This document shows, piece after piece, positions 45,987 to 55,594 of a stretch of 64,000 nt of DNA. A program made the position numbers and the translations under genes. Within the stretch, counting starts at the first letter, position 1, and each line of letters opens with the position of its first letter. A model generated the notes under the pieces. That model had not been told where the DNA came from. It worked only from the letters and a program-made list of their open reading frames with translations, and made no database searches. The stretch is taken from positions 102,463-166,462 of the forward strand of contig NZ_FNVD01000009.1 of the NCBI RefSeq assembly GCF_900108275.1, in the 5' to 3' direction. Source of the DNA: Jhaorihella thermophila (GTDB taxonomy: Bacteria; Pseudomonadota; Alphaproteobacteria; Rhodobacterales; Rhodobacteraceae).

Positions 45987-46625
45987 TCAGCCCTTGTTCT
46001 CTTCTTCCTCGGGGCGGGCGCGGCTTTCGACGATTTCGTCGATATGGCCCCATTCCTTGGCCTCTTCAGGGCTCATGAAATTGTCGCGCTCCAGCGCCCG
46101 TTCGATTTCCTTCTTCGGCTGGCCGGTATGCTTGACATAGATGTCATAGAGCCGGTCCTTGAGCTTTTGCGTCTCGGCCGCGTGGATCATGATGTCGGTG
46201 GCCTGCCCCTGATAGCCGCCCGAGGGCTGGTGCACCATGATCCGGCTGTTGGGAAGGGCAAAGCGCATCCCCTTTTCGCCGCCCACCAGCAGCAGCGAGC
46301 CCATCGACGCCGCCTGGCCGATCACCAGCGTCGAGCAGGCCGGCTTGATGTATTGCATCGTGTCGTAGATCGCCAGACCCGAGGTCACCACGCCGCCGGG
46401 GCTGTTGATGTAGATCGAGATTTCCTTTTTCGGGTTCTCGGCCTCCAGATGCAGGAGCTGCGCCACGACCAGGTGGCACATCCCGTCATGGATCGGGCCG
46501 TTGACGAACACGATCCGTTCCTTCAGCAGGCGCGAGAAGATGTCATACGCGCGCTCGCCCCGGCTGGTCTGTTCCACCACCATGGGGACCAGAGTGTTGT
46601 TGTAGGTGTCGATGGGATCAAACAT
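45987..46625 (-). CDS. clpP: ClpP, proteolytic subunit
   Basis: 212 residues. Serine protease: nucleophile in [14 protein letters not shown] (Ser about 99-100), histidine in [16 protein letters not shown] (about 124-139), and the aspartate region near 172-175. Normal length, 173 bases before clpX in the same direction. Confidence 0.97.
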   Translation of the reverse strand: MFDPIDTYNNTLVPMVVEQTSRGERAYDIFSRLLKERIVFVNGPIHDGMCHLVVAQLLHLEAENPKKEISIYINSPGGVVTSGLAIYDTMQYIKPACSTLVIGQAASMGSLLLVGGEKGMRFALPNSRIMVHQPSGGYQGQATDIMIHAAETQKLKDRLYDIYVKHTGQPKKEIERALERDNFMSPEEAKEWGHIDEIVESRARPEEEENKG

Positions 46626-46844
46626 GTCGGCTGCCTGCTCTTCTGGTCGGTCGGGACGATACCCGGTTTTCGGTTACCCGAGTCTTAGTGTCGCCCCTTG
46701 GGCGCTGCAAGGGGCCGCGGGAGAAATTGCGCGTGCCCCGCAATCGCCCCCCTTGCGGACGGTCACGTGCGGGACTATGCGCAACCGGTCGCGCGATCGG
46801 CGTATTCGGGGTATGGTGAGGGCCTCGCAAGGGATGGAGACAGG

Positions 46845-47855
46845 ATGACGGACCGGGACCGTTTCGTTCAGAAAGGCGCGGCGGCGAGCCTGCCGGTCGC
46901 CTATGACGGACCGCCGCGCGATTTCTATTTCCTGCTCTTGCCCAAGGCGACCATGCTGCCGGTGGCCGGCGCGATAGAGCCGTTGCGGATCGCCAATCAG
47001 GTCACGGGGCGCGAGCTCTACCGCTGGTTCATCATGACCGAGGACGGCCGGCCCGTGACCTGCTCCAACGGCATGACGGTCACGCCGGACATGGCGTTGC
47101 AGCCCCTGCCGTCCGAGGCGACCGGCTTCGTCTGTTCGGGGGTCGAGCCGCAGCACGCCGCCGGCGAGGCCACGCTCAACTGGCTGCGGCACGAGGACCG
47201 GTTCGGCCGGCGGCTGGGCGGGATCTGCACCGGCGCCTTCGCGCTGGCACAGGCGGGGCTGCTGCGCGGGCAAAGTTTCACCCTGCACTGGGAGAACCAG
47301 CCGGGATTCGTGGAGGCCTTTCCCGACCTTGCGCCGTCGCCCGGCATCTACGAGATTTCGGGCCGCTACATGACCTGCGGCGGCGGCAACGCGGCCACCG
47401 ACCTGATGCTGACGCTGATCGAGGAACAGCACGGCAAGAATCTGGCGATCATCGTCGCAGACATGTGCCTGCACATGCGCGCCGGCCGCAACAGCGCGCC
47501 GCAGAAGTCGAATTATGCGGTGGCGATCGGGTCGCGCAACCCGCGCCTGCTGACCGCGCTGCAACTGATGCAGGAGGCGATCGAGGATCCGCTGTCGATC
47601 GCCGAATTGTGCGCAAGACTCGGCATTTCGCGCCGCCAGCTGGAACGGCTGTTCCAGCGATACCTGGGCCAGTCGCCCAAGCAGGTCTATTACGAGATGC
47701 GGCTCAATCACGCCTATGCGCTGATGAGCGAAACCTCGATGAGGGTGACCGAGATCGCGCTGGCCAGCGGATTTTCCAGCGCCACGCATTTCTCGCGCCA
47801 GTTCAAGGCCCGCTTTGGCGCGAGCCCGCATTTCTTCCGCAAGAGCTGGTCCTGA
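46845..47855 (+). CDS. GlxA-family transcriptional regulator (DJ-1-like domain plus AraC HTH)
   Basis: 336 residues. The N-terminal class I amidotransferase/DJ-1-like domain (about 25-210; GGICTGAFALAQAGLLRGQ near 126-144 carries the elbow cysteine) is fused to a C-terminal AraC-type double HTH (SIAELCARLGISRRQLERLF, about 250-270, and VTEIALASGFSSATHFSRQF, about 300-320). These are transcription activators of amino-acid or betaine catabolism genes in this group. The start is chosen at ATG 46845 with GGAGACAGG before it; the track frame opens earlier at 46698. Target unknown. Confidence 0.9.
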   Translation: MTDRDRFVQKGAAASLPVAYDGPPRDFYFLLLPKATMLPVAGAIEPLRIANQVTGRELYRWFIMTEDGRPVTCSNGMTVTPDMALQPLPSEATGFVCSGVEPQHAAGEATLNWLRHEDRFGRRLGGICTGAFALAQAGLLRGQSFTLHWENQPGFVEAFPDLAPSPGIYEISGRYMTCGGGNAATDLMLTLIEEQHGKNLAIIVADMCLHMRAGRNSAPQKSNYAVAIGSRNPRLLTALQLMQEAIEDPLSIAELCARLGISRRQLERLFQRYLGQSPKQVYYEMRLNHAYALMSETSMRVTEIALASGFSSATHFSRQFKARFGASPHFFRKSWS

Positions 47856-47862
47856 GGCCGGG

Positions 47863-48435
47863 TCAGTCGAGCCGTCTGGAGAGCGTGAACACGCCGCGCA
47901 TCTCGCCGCTGCGGAAGCCGCGCGCCCGATCCTGAGGATAGAGCCGAGCCAGCGCGGCCTCGACCTCGGGCTTGACCTGATCGCCGCCGTGACAGTTCAG
48001 ACAGACGCCGCCGGTCGGGATCGCCTTGACCATGCGGAACACCTTGTGCCCGTCCTCTTCGACGATTTCGGCCTTGACCAGAGTGTCGGGCTTTTCGCCC
48101 GCGTCCTGGCGTTTCAGGAACTCTTCGATGGCCGCGGCGGTATAGGCATCCGGCGCATTCGCGGGATTGCGCAGGCGGTGGCTGGACCGGCCGACCGACC
48201 AGCCGCTGTCGGCCGAAATCCGCGCCGCGATCTCGGGCGCGCGGGTGTTGCAGACTTCGATCGCGTGAACCGGCCCCTTCTCCTTCATCGCGGCCTGCAG
48301 TTCGGCCTTCAGTGTCCCGCCGAATTGCTGGATCAGGGTCTTTGCTTCCTCGACAAGCCCGGCCTTGTCCTGAGCCGATGCGGCACCGGCGCACAGCATT
48401 GCGGCCAGAAGGGCAATCGAAAAGTCCCGTTTCAT
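47863..48435 (-). CDS. DUF3365 (Tll0287-like) haem-binding periplasmic protein
   Basis: 190 residues from MKRDFSIALL. Signal peptide ending near AASAQD (22). DUF3365 domain: IEVCNTRAPEIAARIS, then WSVGRSSHRLRNPAN, with a C-terminal c-type haem motif CLNCH (CLNCHGGDQ, about 144-148). Such proteins are redox or gas sensors, free-standing here. Two ATG codons lie close together; the one spaced 6 bases from AGGAAAGGA was chosen. Confidence 0.82.
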   Translation of the reverse strand: MKRDFSIALLAAMLCAGAASAQDKAGLVEEAKTLIQQFGGTLKAELQAAMKEKGPVHAIEVCNTRAPEIAARISADSGWSVGRSSHRLRNPANAPDAYTAAAIEEFLKRQDAGEKPDTLVKAEIVEEDGHKVFRMVKAIPTGGVCLNCHGGDQVKPEVEAALARLYPQDRARGFRSGEMRGVFTLSRRLD

Positions 48436-48565
48436 CGTCATTCCTTTCCTCGGCAATCTTCGGCCTGTTCATCAGGGCAAGATATATAAGATTTTCGGAA
48501 TACGATTGCCGGGCCGCGACGTGAACCCGCAACCCGGCACAAGCGACCAAAGGCCGCGCCCGGAA

Positions 48566-49633
48566 TCAGCCCATCTGATAACCGGGTGTCGAGCGCATCA
48601 GGGCGATCTCTTCGGCATCCATGTCCGCCTCGATCCCGTCAAAGAGCGGGGTCGAAAGATAGCGTTCGCCCGTATCCGGCAGCATGGCCAGGATCACCGA
48701 TCCTTCGGGGGCGGTCTCGGCCACCTTCATCGCCACGGCAAAGGTGGAGCCCGCCGAGATGCCGCAGAAAATCCCCTCTTCCGCCGCCAGCCGTTTCGCC
48801 CAGGCGATGCCCTCGGCGCCGGCCACGGGGATCAGTTCGTCATAGCGGCGCTCGTCCAGCGTCTCCTGCAGCACCAGCGGGATGAAATCCGGCGTCCAGC
48901 CCTGGATCGGGTGGGGCTCGAAGGCCGGGTGGCTGGCGGCGGGTTCACCGTCCTGGTTGCGGTCCTGCCCGGTGCCCGAGGCCACCAGCGCGGCGTTGGC
49001 GGGTTCGGTCAGGACGATCTTCGTCTCGGGCCGTTCACGCCGCAGCACCCGGCTGACGCCCGAGACGGTCCCGCCAGTGCCATAACCGGAAACGAAGTAA
49101 TCCAGCCGCTTGCCCGCGAAATCCGCCATGATCTCGCGCGCGGTGGTGTGTTCGTGAATGTCGGCATTGGCCTCTGTCTCGAACTGGCGGGCCAGGAACC
49201 AGCCGTTCGCCTCGGCCAGTTCCTTGGCCTTCTGATACATGCCGAAGCCCTTGAGTTCCTTGGGCGTCAGCACCACCTTGGCGCCGAGGAACCGCATCAG
49301 CTTGCGGCGTTCGACCGAGAAGCTTTCGGCCATGGTCACCACCAGCGGATAGCCCTTGGCCGCGCAGGCCATGGCCAGCCCGATCCCGGTGTTGCCCGAG
49401 GTCGCCTCGACCACGGTCTGGCCGGGTTTCAGCGCGCCGCTTTTCTCGGCCGCCTCGATGATGTTCAGCGCCAGCCGATCCTTGACCGAGCCTGCGGGAT
49501 TGAACGCCTCGAACTTGACATAGACGGTGACGTGTTCCGGCGCGATGCGGTTGATGCGGATGCAGGGCGTGTTGCCCACGGTATCCAGAATGTCGTCGTA
49601 AAGACGCCCGCGTCCCTCGGTCTGGCGTGTCAT
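48566..49633 (-). CDS. Cysteine synthase (O-acetylserine sulfhydrylase family)
   Basis: 355 residues. PLP enzyme of the CysK family. The PLP lysine is in NPAGSVKDRLALNI (about 46-59), and TSGNTGIGLAMACAAKGYPL (about 80-99) binds substrate. GYGTGGTVSGVSRVL (about 178-192) binds the cofactor phosphate. It is longer than CysK (about 310), with an extension after residue 220 and at the C-terminus, like a second group common in Rhodobacteraceae. It lies after cysE but is separated from it by a terminator hairpin. Confidence 0.88.
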   Translation of the reverse strand: MTRQTEGRGRLYDDILDTVGNTPCIRINRIAPEHVTVYVKFEAFNPAGSVKDRLALNIIEAAEKSGALKPGQTVVEATSGNTGIGLAMACAAKGYPLVVTMAESFSVERRKLMRFLGAKVVLTPKELKGFGMYQKAKELAEANGWFLARQFETEANADIHEHTTAREIMADFAGKRLDYFVSGYGTGGTVSGVSRVLRRERPETKIVLTEPANAALVASGTGQDRNQDGEPAASHPAFEPHPIQGWTPDFIPLVLQETLDERRYDELIPVAGAEGIAWAKRLAAEEGIFCGISAGSTFAVAMKVAETAPEGSVILAMLPDTGERYLSTPLFDGIEADMDAEEIALMRSTPGYQMG

Positions 49634-49648
49634 GGGTGCCTCCTGTCC

Positions 49649-49676
49649 AAAAGAAAGACCCGCCGCGACCGGCGGG
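49649..49676 (-). terminator. Intrinsic terminator after cysE
   Basis: On the minus strand CCCGCCG-GTCG-CGGCGGG followed by TCTTTCTTTT, 37 bases after the cysE stop and before the cysteine synthase gene. Confidence 0.8.
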
Positions 49677-49712
49677 CCCCTGTCGTCATCTTTCCGGCCG
49701 CGCCAGAGCGGG

Positions 49713-50522
49713 TCAAGTCTGATCGCGGAACAGCTGGTCCATCTCGACCGACGGGTGTTCGCACCCCGCCTCGCCGACGATGCGCGCCGGAACCCCGGCG
49801 ACCGTGGTGCAGGGCGGCACCTCCTTCAGCACCACCGACCCCGCCGCGATGCGCGAACAATGCCCGACCTTGATGTTGCCCAGGATCTTGGCACCTGCGC
49901 CAATCAACACGCCGTCGCCGATCTTGGGGTGACGGTCCTGATCCTCCTTGCCGGTCCCGCCCAGCGTCACCGAATGCAGCATGGACACGTTGTCGCCCAC
50001 CATCGCCGTTTCGCCGATCACGATGGAATGGGCGTGGTCGATCATGATTCCCTTGCCGATCCGCGCGGCGGGGTGGATGTCGATGCCGAAGATCTCGCTG
50101 GTGCGCATCTGAAAGAAATAGGCCAGATCCTTCTGGCCCCGGGTCCACAACCAATGCGCCACGCGATAGGCCTGCATGGCGATGTAGCCCTTGAAATAGA
50201 GCACCGGCTGCAACAGCCGATGGCAGGCCGGGTCGCGTTCATACACTGCCATCAGATCGGCGCGCGCGGCCTCGACCAGTTCGGGGTCGTCCTCGTAGGC
50301 CTGATCCACGATCTCGCGCAGCACCATCATCGACATTTCGTTGGAGGTGAGCTTGGCGGAAATCCGGTAGGACAGCGCCTTGTCCAGCGACTTGTGATGC
50401 AGAATGCAGGCGTGGATCAGCGCCCCCATCAGCGGCTCCTTGCGGACCGCTTCTTCAGCTTCCTTGGTGATCCGGTCCCAGACGGGATCCACCGGGGCAA
50501 TCTTTGCGCGCGTTTCGGCCAT
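49713..50522 (-). CDS. cysE: Serine O-acetyltransferase
   Basis: 269 residues from MAETRAKIAP. Acetylates serine from acetyl-CoA to give O-acetylserine, the substrate of cysteine synthase. The N-terminal helical domain is followed by a left-handed beta-helix of hexapeptide repeats (DIHPAARIGKGIMIDHAHSI, then VIGETAMVGDNVSMLHSVTL, about 145-190). The catalytic His-Asp pair is in MIDHAHS. The C-terminal tail that senses cysteine and binds CysK is present (...QLFRDQT). Confidence 0.95.
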   Translation of the reverse strand: MAETRAKIAPVDPVWDRITKEAEEAVRKEPLMGALIHACILHHKSLDKALSYRISAKLTSNEMSMMVLREIVDQAYEDDPELVEAARADLMAVYERDPACHRLLQPVLYFKGYIAMQAYRVAHWLWTRGQKDLAYFFQMRTSEIFGIDIHPAARIGKGIMIDHAHSIVIGETAMVGDNVSMLHSVTLGGTGKEDQDRHPKIGDGVLIGAGAKILGNIKVGHCSRIAAGSVVLKEVPPCTTVAGVPARIVGEAGCEHPSVEMDQLFRDQT

Positions 50523-50588
50523 GGCATACCTTCCTGTCGTCGGCTTAGAATAGCCATGTAGTCCCGAAACGCCAAACGCAAAGCCGTG

Positions 50589-50945
50589 ATGGGGGAAATT
50601 CCGATCGTGAATGAAGCGGAACAGGCCAAGTTCGCCGCGCTGATACGGGCCCGGCTGATGGAAATCGAACGGGAAAACGCCCTGGGCCAGGACGGCCGGT
50701 CCGTGGTGCAGCTGGACCAGCAGTCGGTCGGCCGCCTCAGCCGCATGGACGCGCTGCAGAACCAGGCGATGGCCAAGGCCCAACAGGCCCGGCGCGATCT
50801 GGAATCACGGCGCCTGCGGGCGGCGCTGGCCCGAATCGACGAGGGCGAATTCGGCTGGTGCGAGGATTGCGGCGAAGAAATCCCGATCCGGCGCCTCGAA
50901 CTGGACCCCGCCGCAACCCGATGCGTCAGCTGCGCCGCCGGCTGA
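50589..50945 (+). CDS. TraR/DksA-family zinc-finger protein
   Basis: 118 residues. An N-terminal coiled coil (about 10-80) is followed by a four-cysteine zinc finger GWCEDCGEEIPIRRL then TRCVSCAAG (about 90-118). Shape of the small DksA-like proteins that bind the secondary channel of RNA polymerase. A DxxDxA-type coiled-coil tip is not obvious (ARIDEGEFG instead). Divergent from cysE. Its end overlaps the small gene 50926-51222 on the other strand. Confidence 0.85.
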   Translation: MGEIPIVNEAEQAKFAALIRARLMEIERENALGQDGRSVVQLDQQSVGRLSRMDALQNQAMAKAQQARRDLESRRLRAALARIDEGEFGWCEDCGEEIPIRRLELDPAATRCVSCAAG

Positions 50946-51222
50946 TCTTGTGCTCGATCAGAGCGCGCAGCACCATCTCGAAACACTCGCAGTAATCGGG
51001 GTCGTCGAATCCCGGCTCGTCGGCCAGCCGGCGGCTTCGTGCGGCCGCCATCAGCGACCCGTTCCCCCAGAAAGGATGCAGCCGCCCGGTGCGGCGGACA
51101 TGGACATCCGCCGCCTCGGCCTCGTCGATCATGCGCCGGCAGAGCGCGCTGCGCTGCCGGCGTGGAGCGGCCAGGAGCGCCCGCGCCGCGTTGCTGACGT
51201 CGCCATGCAACAGGGGCCGCAT
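50926..51222 (-). CDS. Small GTA-adjacent protein (DUF7742-like)
   Basis: 98 residues, MRPLLHGDVSNAARALLAAP, then RRMIDEAEAADVHVRRTGRL and FDDPDYCECFEMVLRALI. This short conserved protein often follows the last GTA gene in Rhodobacteraceae. It starts 5 bases after the gene-15 stop, so it is cotranscribed with the GTA cluster. Function unknown. Confidence 0.65.
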   Translation of the reverse strand: MRPLLHGDVSNAARALLAAPRRQRSALCRRMIDEAEAADVHVRRTGRLHPFWGNGSLMAAARSRRLADEPGFDDPDYCECFEMVLRALIEHKISRRRS

Positions 51223-51227
51223 GAGGA

Positions 51228-54200
51228 TTATTCCTCCACCACCAGTTCGGCGAACGGCCCCGGCCCGAACCGCGCCGAAACCTGCGCCACCCGTAGCGTG
51301 ACGGGCCCGCCGGCCAGATCCGCCGCCCGATCGGCGGCCGCCCAGGTCCAACCGGGCGCGGAAACCTCCGCCTCGCGCAGAACCGTGCCGCCCCGCATGA
51401 CCCGCACCAGATAGCGTTCGCTTTCCTCGCCCAGGGGCACCTCGGGCACGTCCCAGCTGTCGCCGTCGATCCGGGTGCGCCGGATCCAACGGAGCCGCGT
51501 GTCGCCGCCGACCGTCTCGACCTGCAAATGGCAGGGCGCATAGGGGCGCAAGCCGATCCCGTCGAACGCCTCCACCAGATGGGTGTAGGCGGGGTCGTCA
51601 TAGCCCCGCGCCGCCGGCCCAATCCGGTAATGCCGCGCCACGCGCCGCTGCGCGCTGGTCAGCGGAATCTGCGCCGGCGTGCCGTCCAGCAGCACGAACA
51701 TGGACCCTTCGGGCCAGACCTGCGGCATGATCCCGTCCGTCCCCAGCTGTCCCCTGAGCCGCCCGCTGATCCACCATGTGGACGGCCCGATCAGTTGCGC
51801 GTCGCGGAACTGGAACAGCTCCCAGTTTCCGCTGGAGCCATCCCCGATCGCCGCGAGATTCGCCCCGTTCAGCACTGCCTCGGCCGTCTTCGACTCCAAC
51901 GCCCCGGAAATCAGCCTCACCTGCAAGGCCGCGCCTTCGTCCCACAACCCCGCCGGCGCGGCGGCCAGAGGCGTTTCCGTGATCCCGATCACCGAGCGTT
52001 CGGCGTGGGTGGACAGCAGCGAATAGCCGTCATCCGAATCCGAGGCATAGACCGCGACCTCTCCCGGCCAGGGCCGGGCCGTGAGCGCCAGATGCGGGGC
52101 ATGCGGCACCTCGTCCCCGGTCATCATCGGCAGATCGAGGAACACCGGCAGCACCGGCACCGGCGCGGCAAAGGGTCTCTGGTCCGGCAGCCCGCCGGGC
52201 GGTTCCGACGGCTCCCAGGTGGAGGGTTCTATCCGCACCGCCTCGATCAGTTGCATCCCCGCCTGTTCAACCCGGTCGATCCGATAGAGCGCCTCGCCCG
52301 CCTCTTCCGGCAGGCGCACCACGTCGCCCGCGCCCAGCGCCATTCGTGACGGCGGCAGCGCAAGGCGAACGGTATCCCGCGACAATCGCGCCTCGGCCAG
52401 CCAGCGCTCGGCCACCGCGCGGCCCTCGGCCCGTGTCATCGAAAGCGCCAGATCGCGTGTCGCCACCGCGTGGGTTTCGTCGCTGGGCAGAACCGCCTCT
52501 TCCGACACGATGTCGTGGTCGGCCCCCCATTCGACGAACCGCACCCGCACGCGTCCCGAAAGTTCGGCTTCGGCCTCGCGCATGCGCTCCACCGTTCCGT
52601 CCAGCTCGTCGCTGAGCGCGAACCTTTCGGGATCCAGCGTGACCGCACCCGTTCCCCGCCGTCTTCGGAACACCAGCTTGCCGTCGCGCTCGATCGCGTC
52701 GAACCCGTAACGCAGCATCAACGGCTGCAACGCCGCGCGGGCATCGGCCACCTCCTCGACCGCATAGCCGCGCACGATCTCCTGCAGGTCCGAGACGTCG
52801 ATCTCCTCCAGGCCCGACCGGGCGCAGATCTCGGCCACCACCGCGTCCAGCGTGCGCGCTCCGATCCGCCCGTTCAGCCAATGGCCCCGCAGGTAGTTCT
52901 CGCCATCGCCCCACAGATCGGCCCGGTTCGGAAACGCCGGGAACGGCCGCGCGTCCCAGGCCCAGACATAGGCGTTGGCCAGATCCACCATGCGCCCGCC
53001 ATAGCGCTCGGACACCGGGTTGTGCTCTGCCCGGCTCCAATGCCCCAGCACCGCCTGAAGATAGCGCAACTGGATCAGGTCGTCACGCCGGCCCGAGGAA
53101 TACCACGGCAGCCCCGATTCGGACGACTTCGGGTCCAGGAACCGGTTGGGCTGGTTGGTGCCTTTGTCCACCGCCGCACAGCCCAGTTCGGTAAACCAGA
53201 TCGGCTTGGATTTCGGCTCCCATGCGGTCGGCGTTGCCTGCCGGACGCCACCGATGCGCTCGTGATGAGGGTTCTCCCACCAGCCACGCAAGTCCTTCAC
53301 CCGCCAGATCCAGGGCTCGCCATGGGCCTCATCGGTGATCGGCGTGCGGATCTGGGCCGCGCGGGCTTCGTCGGAGTGATAATACCAGTCGAACCCTTCG
53401 CCGCCCTCGACATTGGCCTCCAGATAGGCCGTGTCGTGGATGTCGCGCCATCCCGCGCGGGCATCCAGGTGATCCTCGCCATCGCGCCAGTCGCTCACCG
53501 GCATGTAGTTGTCGATGCCGATGAAATCGATGTTATCATCGGCCCAAAGCGGGTCGAGGTGGAAATACCGGTCCCCGCTGCCATCGGTCGGCTGGTAGCC
53601 GGAATATTCGGTCCAGTCGGCGGCATAGCCGAGCTTCACCTCCGCCCCCAGCAGCGCGCGCACCTCGGCCGCCAGTTCCCGCAGCGCCTGAACCGCCGGG
53701 AAACCGGAGGCACCGCGGATCCGCGTCAGCGCGCGCATCTCAGACCCGATGCAAAAGGCCGACACGCCCCCCGCCGCCGCGCACAGCGCCGCATAGTGCA
53801 GGATGAACCGCCGCAGGCCCCATTCCTCGGGACCGGTATAGCTGACAGTGCCGTCCCCCACGACGAAATCAGACGCCCGCGCGGACCCAAAGAACGCCGC
53901 AACTTCCGCCTCGGCCGTCGCCGTCCCGTCCGGGCTGCCGGCCCGGCCCGGCGCCACCGACAGCGTGATGCGGCCCCGCCAGGGAAGCTGCGGCTGATCC
54001 TCGCCCCCCGTCCAGGGATCGGTCAGGCCATTGCCGGCCATCTGGTCCATCAGGATGAAGGGATAGAACATCACCCGCTTGCTGGCCGCGTTCATGTGCC
54101 GGATCGCCTCGACCACCGAGGCGTCCGCCGGCGTGCCGCCATAGACCGGCCGGCCGGCCGCCTGCGGCACCGCCTGCGCCGCGCCCCGGTCCAGCCCCGC

Positions 54201-55148
54201 CACCGCCCAGGGCATGTCGCGCCCGTCGGCCTGGTGCTTTTCCACCTTGGGCCGGATCGCGCACTGCCCGCAGCGCAGATCGTTGCCGAACCAGGACACC
54301 ACCAGCGAAACCGCCTCGCAGCCCGGCACCTCCTGCGTCAACTGTTCGAAGGACGTGACGAAATCGGTCTGCCCCGACGGCGTGCTCAGATTGGCCGGGA
54401 CGTTTCGCCCCGGCCCCCAGTCGTAATAGACGGGCGTGGTGGCCAGCGAATATTCCCCCGTTCCGGGGATCAACGCCACGCCCCGCACCATCCGCGCCGG
54501 GTCGCTGGCGAACCGCTCCGTGCCCGGCTGTTCGGCCCTGACCACCTCGAAGGAAAACTGCGGCACGCGGTTGCCGAATTGCGCAAGCGGCAAATCCTCC
54601 ATCACCACATAGGCCGTGCCGCGATAGGCGGGCACCTGCCCAGCGCCCTCGATCGCCTCCATCACCGGATCGGGCATCTGGTCCGCGCTGCCCGGGTAGA
54701 CGGTCATATTCAGATCGGTCGGCGACACTTCCTGCCCGTCCGCCCAGACGCGCGGAACGCTCAGGATCTCGCCCTCGCACAGCGCGATGGCCAGTGACAC
54801 CGTGTAGCTGTAGCTCCGGGTTCTGGGGCGCCGCGACGTGCCCTTGCCGCCGCCGCTGACCGAAACGCTCTCCTTGAAATCCGAGGCCCAGATCACCTGC
54901 CCGCCAACACGCATCCGCCCATGCACCTGTGCGATGGCCGCGCCCTCGCCCGCCTGCGTCAGACGGAAACGATCCACCTTGCCGGTTTCCACCGGCTCGG
55001 ACCCCGCGCCCAGGATGCGCTGGTCGATCATCTGCCCCAGCGTCGCCCCGACCGCGCGGCCGATCACGACCGAGCCCAGCCCGGCGAGCGACCCGCCCAC
55101 GGCCCCGCCAACCGCCGCCCCCGCGGCGGCAAGAACGATCGTCGCCAT
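51228..55148 (-). CDS. GTA gene 15, host specificity/baseplate megatron protein
   Basis: 1306 residues from MATIVLAAAG. A hydrophobic glycine-rich N-terminus is followed by a glycoside-hydrolase-like TIM-barrel domain (FCIGSEMRALTRIRGASGFP near 450, DFIGIDNYMPVSDWRDGEDH near 520-540) and a phage tail-fibre-type C-terminal part. It is the large tip protein of the RcGTA-like particle that contacts the recipient cell. Intact and of usual length (about 1300). Confidence 0.92.
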   Translation of the reverse strand: MATIVLAAAGAAVGGAVGGSLAGLGSVVIGRAVGATLGQMIDQRILGAGSEPVETGKVDRFRLTQAGEGAAIAQVHGRMRVGGQVIWASDFKESVSVSGGGKGTSRRPRTRSYSYTVSLAIALCEGEILSVPRVWADGQEVSPTDLNMTVYPGSADQMPDPVMEAIEGAGQVPAYRGTAYVVMEDLPLAQFGNRVPQFSFEVVRAEQPGTERFASDPARMVRGVALIPGTGEYSLATTPVYYDWGPGRNVPANLSTPSGQTDFVTSFEQLTQEVPGCEAVSLVVSWFGNDLRCGQCAIRPKVEKHQADGRDMPWAVAGLDRGAAQAVPQAAGRPVYGGTPADASVVEAIRHMNAASKRVMFYPFILMDQMAGNGLTDPWTGGEDQPQLPWRGRITLSVAPGRAGSPDGTATAEAEVAAFFGSARASDFVVGDGTVSYTGPEEWGLRRFILHYAALCAAAGGVSAFCIGSEMRALTRIRGASGFPAVQALRELAAEVRALLGAEVKLGYAADWTEYSGYQPTDGSGDRYFHLDPLWADDNIDFIGIDNYMPVSDWRDGEDHLDARAGWRDIHDTAYLEANVEGGEGFDWYYHSDEARAAQIRTPITDEAHGEPWIWRVKDLRGWWENPHHERIGGVRQATPTAWEPKSKPIWFTELGCAAVDKGTNQPNRFLDPKSSESGLPWYSSGRRDDLIQLRYLQAVLGHWSRAEHNPVSERYGGRMVDLANAYVWAWDARPFPAFPNRADLWGDGENYLRGHWLNGRIGARTLDAVVAEICARSGLEEIDVSDLQEIVRGYAVEEVADARAALQPLMLRYGFDAIERDGKLVFRRRRGTGAVTLDPERFALSDELDGTVERMREAEAELSGRVRVRFVEWGADHDIVSEEAVLPSDETHAVATRDLALSMTRAEGRAVAERWLAEARLSRDTVRLALPPSRMALGAGDVVRLPEEAGEALYRIDRVEQAGMQLIEAVRIEPSTWEPSEPPGGLPDQRPFAAPVPVLPVFLDLPMMTGDEVPHAPHLALTARPWPGEVAVYASDSDDGYSLLSTHAERSVIGITETPLAAAPAGLWDEGAALQVRLISGALESKTAEAVLNGANLAAIGDGSSGNWELFQFRDAQLIGPSTWWISGRLRGQLGTDGIMPQVWPEGSMFVLLDGTPAQIPLTSAQRRVARHYRIGPAARGYDDPAYTHLVEAFDGIGLRPYAPCHLQVETVGGDTRLRWIRRTRIDGDSWDVPEVPLGEESERYLVRVMRGGTVLREAEVSAPGWTWAAADRAADLAGGPVTLRVAQVSARFGPGPFAELVVEE

Positions 55149-55594
55149 CAGCCGTCCTCCTTCGGAAATGCAAACCGCGCCACCACGCGCCGCGCCCAAG
55201 GCCCGCTCAGCGGACTTTCGACAACCCCATGCCCGCTATAGGCATGCACGAAACGCGGGGCCTCGCCCGTCTCGGTCACGATCCCCAGATGCTTGGCAAC
55301 CGATCCCGCCCGCATCCGAAACAGCAGAACGTCCCCTGGCGCCGCTTCGCCATTCGGCAACTCCCGCAAATGCCGCCGCGCGGCCGCCCACAACCGTTCT
55401 TCGCCCTGCGGCTCGGACCAGTCCATCGAATAGGCCGGCGGCCGTTCGGGCTCGGCCCCGCACACCGCCCGCCACACCCCGCGCACGAGCCCCAAGCAAT
55501 CCGCCCCCGCCCCCCGGCACGAGGCCTGATGGCGATAAGGCGTGCCGATCCAGGCCCGCGCCTCTGTCACGATCCTGTGCTGAAACTCCGTCAC
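55148..55594 (-). CDS. GTA gene 14, cell-wall peptidase (NlpC/P60)
   Basis: 148 residues from a GTG that overlaps the gene-13 stop (GTGA). NlpC/P60 catalytic set: cysteine in GADCLGLVRGVW (about 31-42), histidine in KHLGIVTE (about 101-108). Proline-rich middle. Presumed to open the peptidoglycan for DNA entry. Confidence 0.9.
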   Translation of the reverse strand: MTEFQHRIVTEARAWIGTPYRHQASCRGAGADCLGLVRGVWRAVCGAEPERPPAYSMDWSEPQGEERLWAAARRHLRELPNGEAAPGDVLLFRMRAGSVAKHLGIVTETGEAPRFVHAYSGHGVVESPLSGPWARRVVARFAFPKEDG

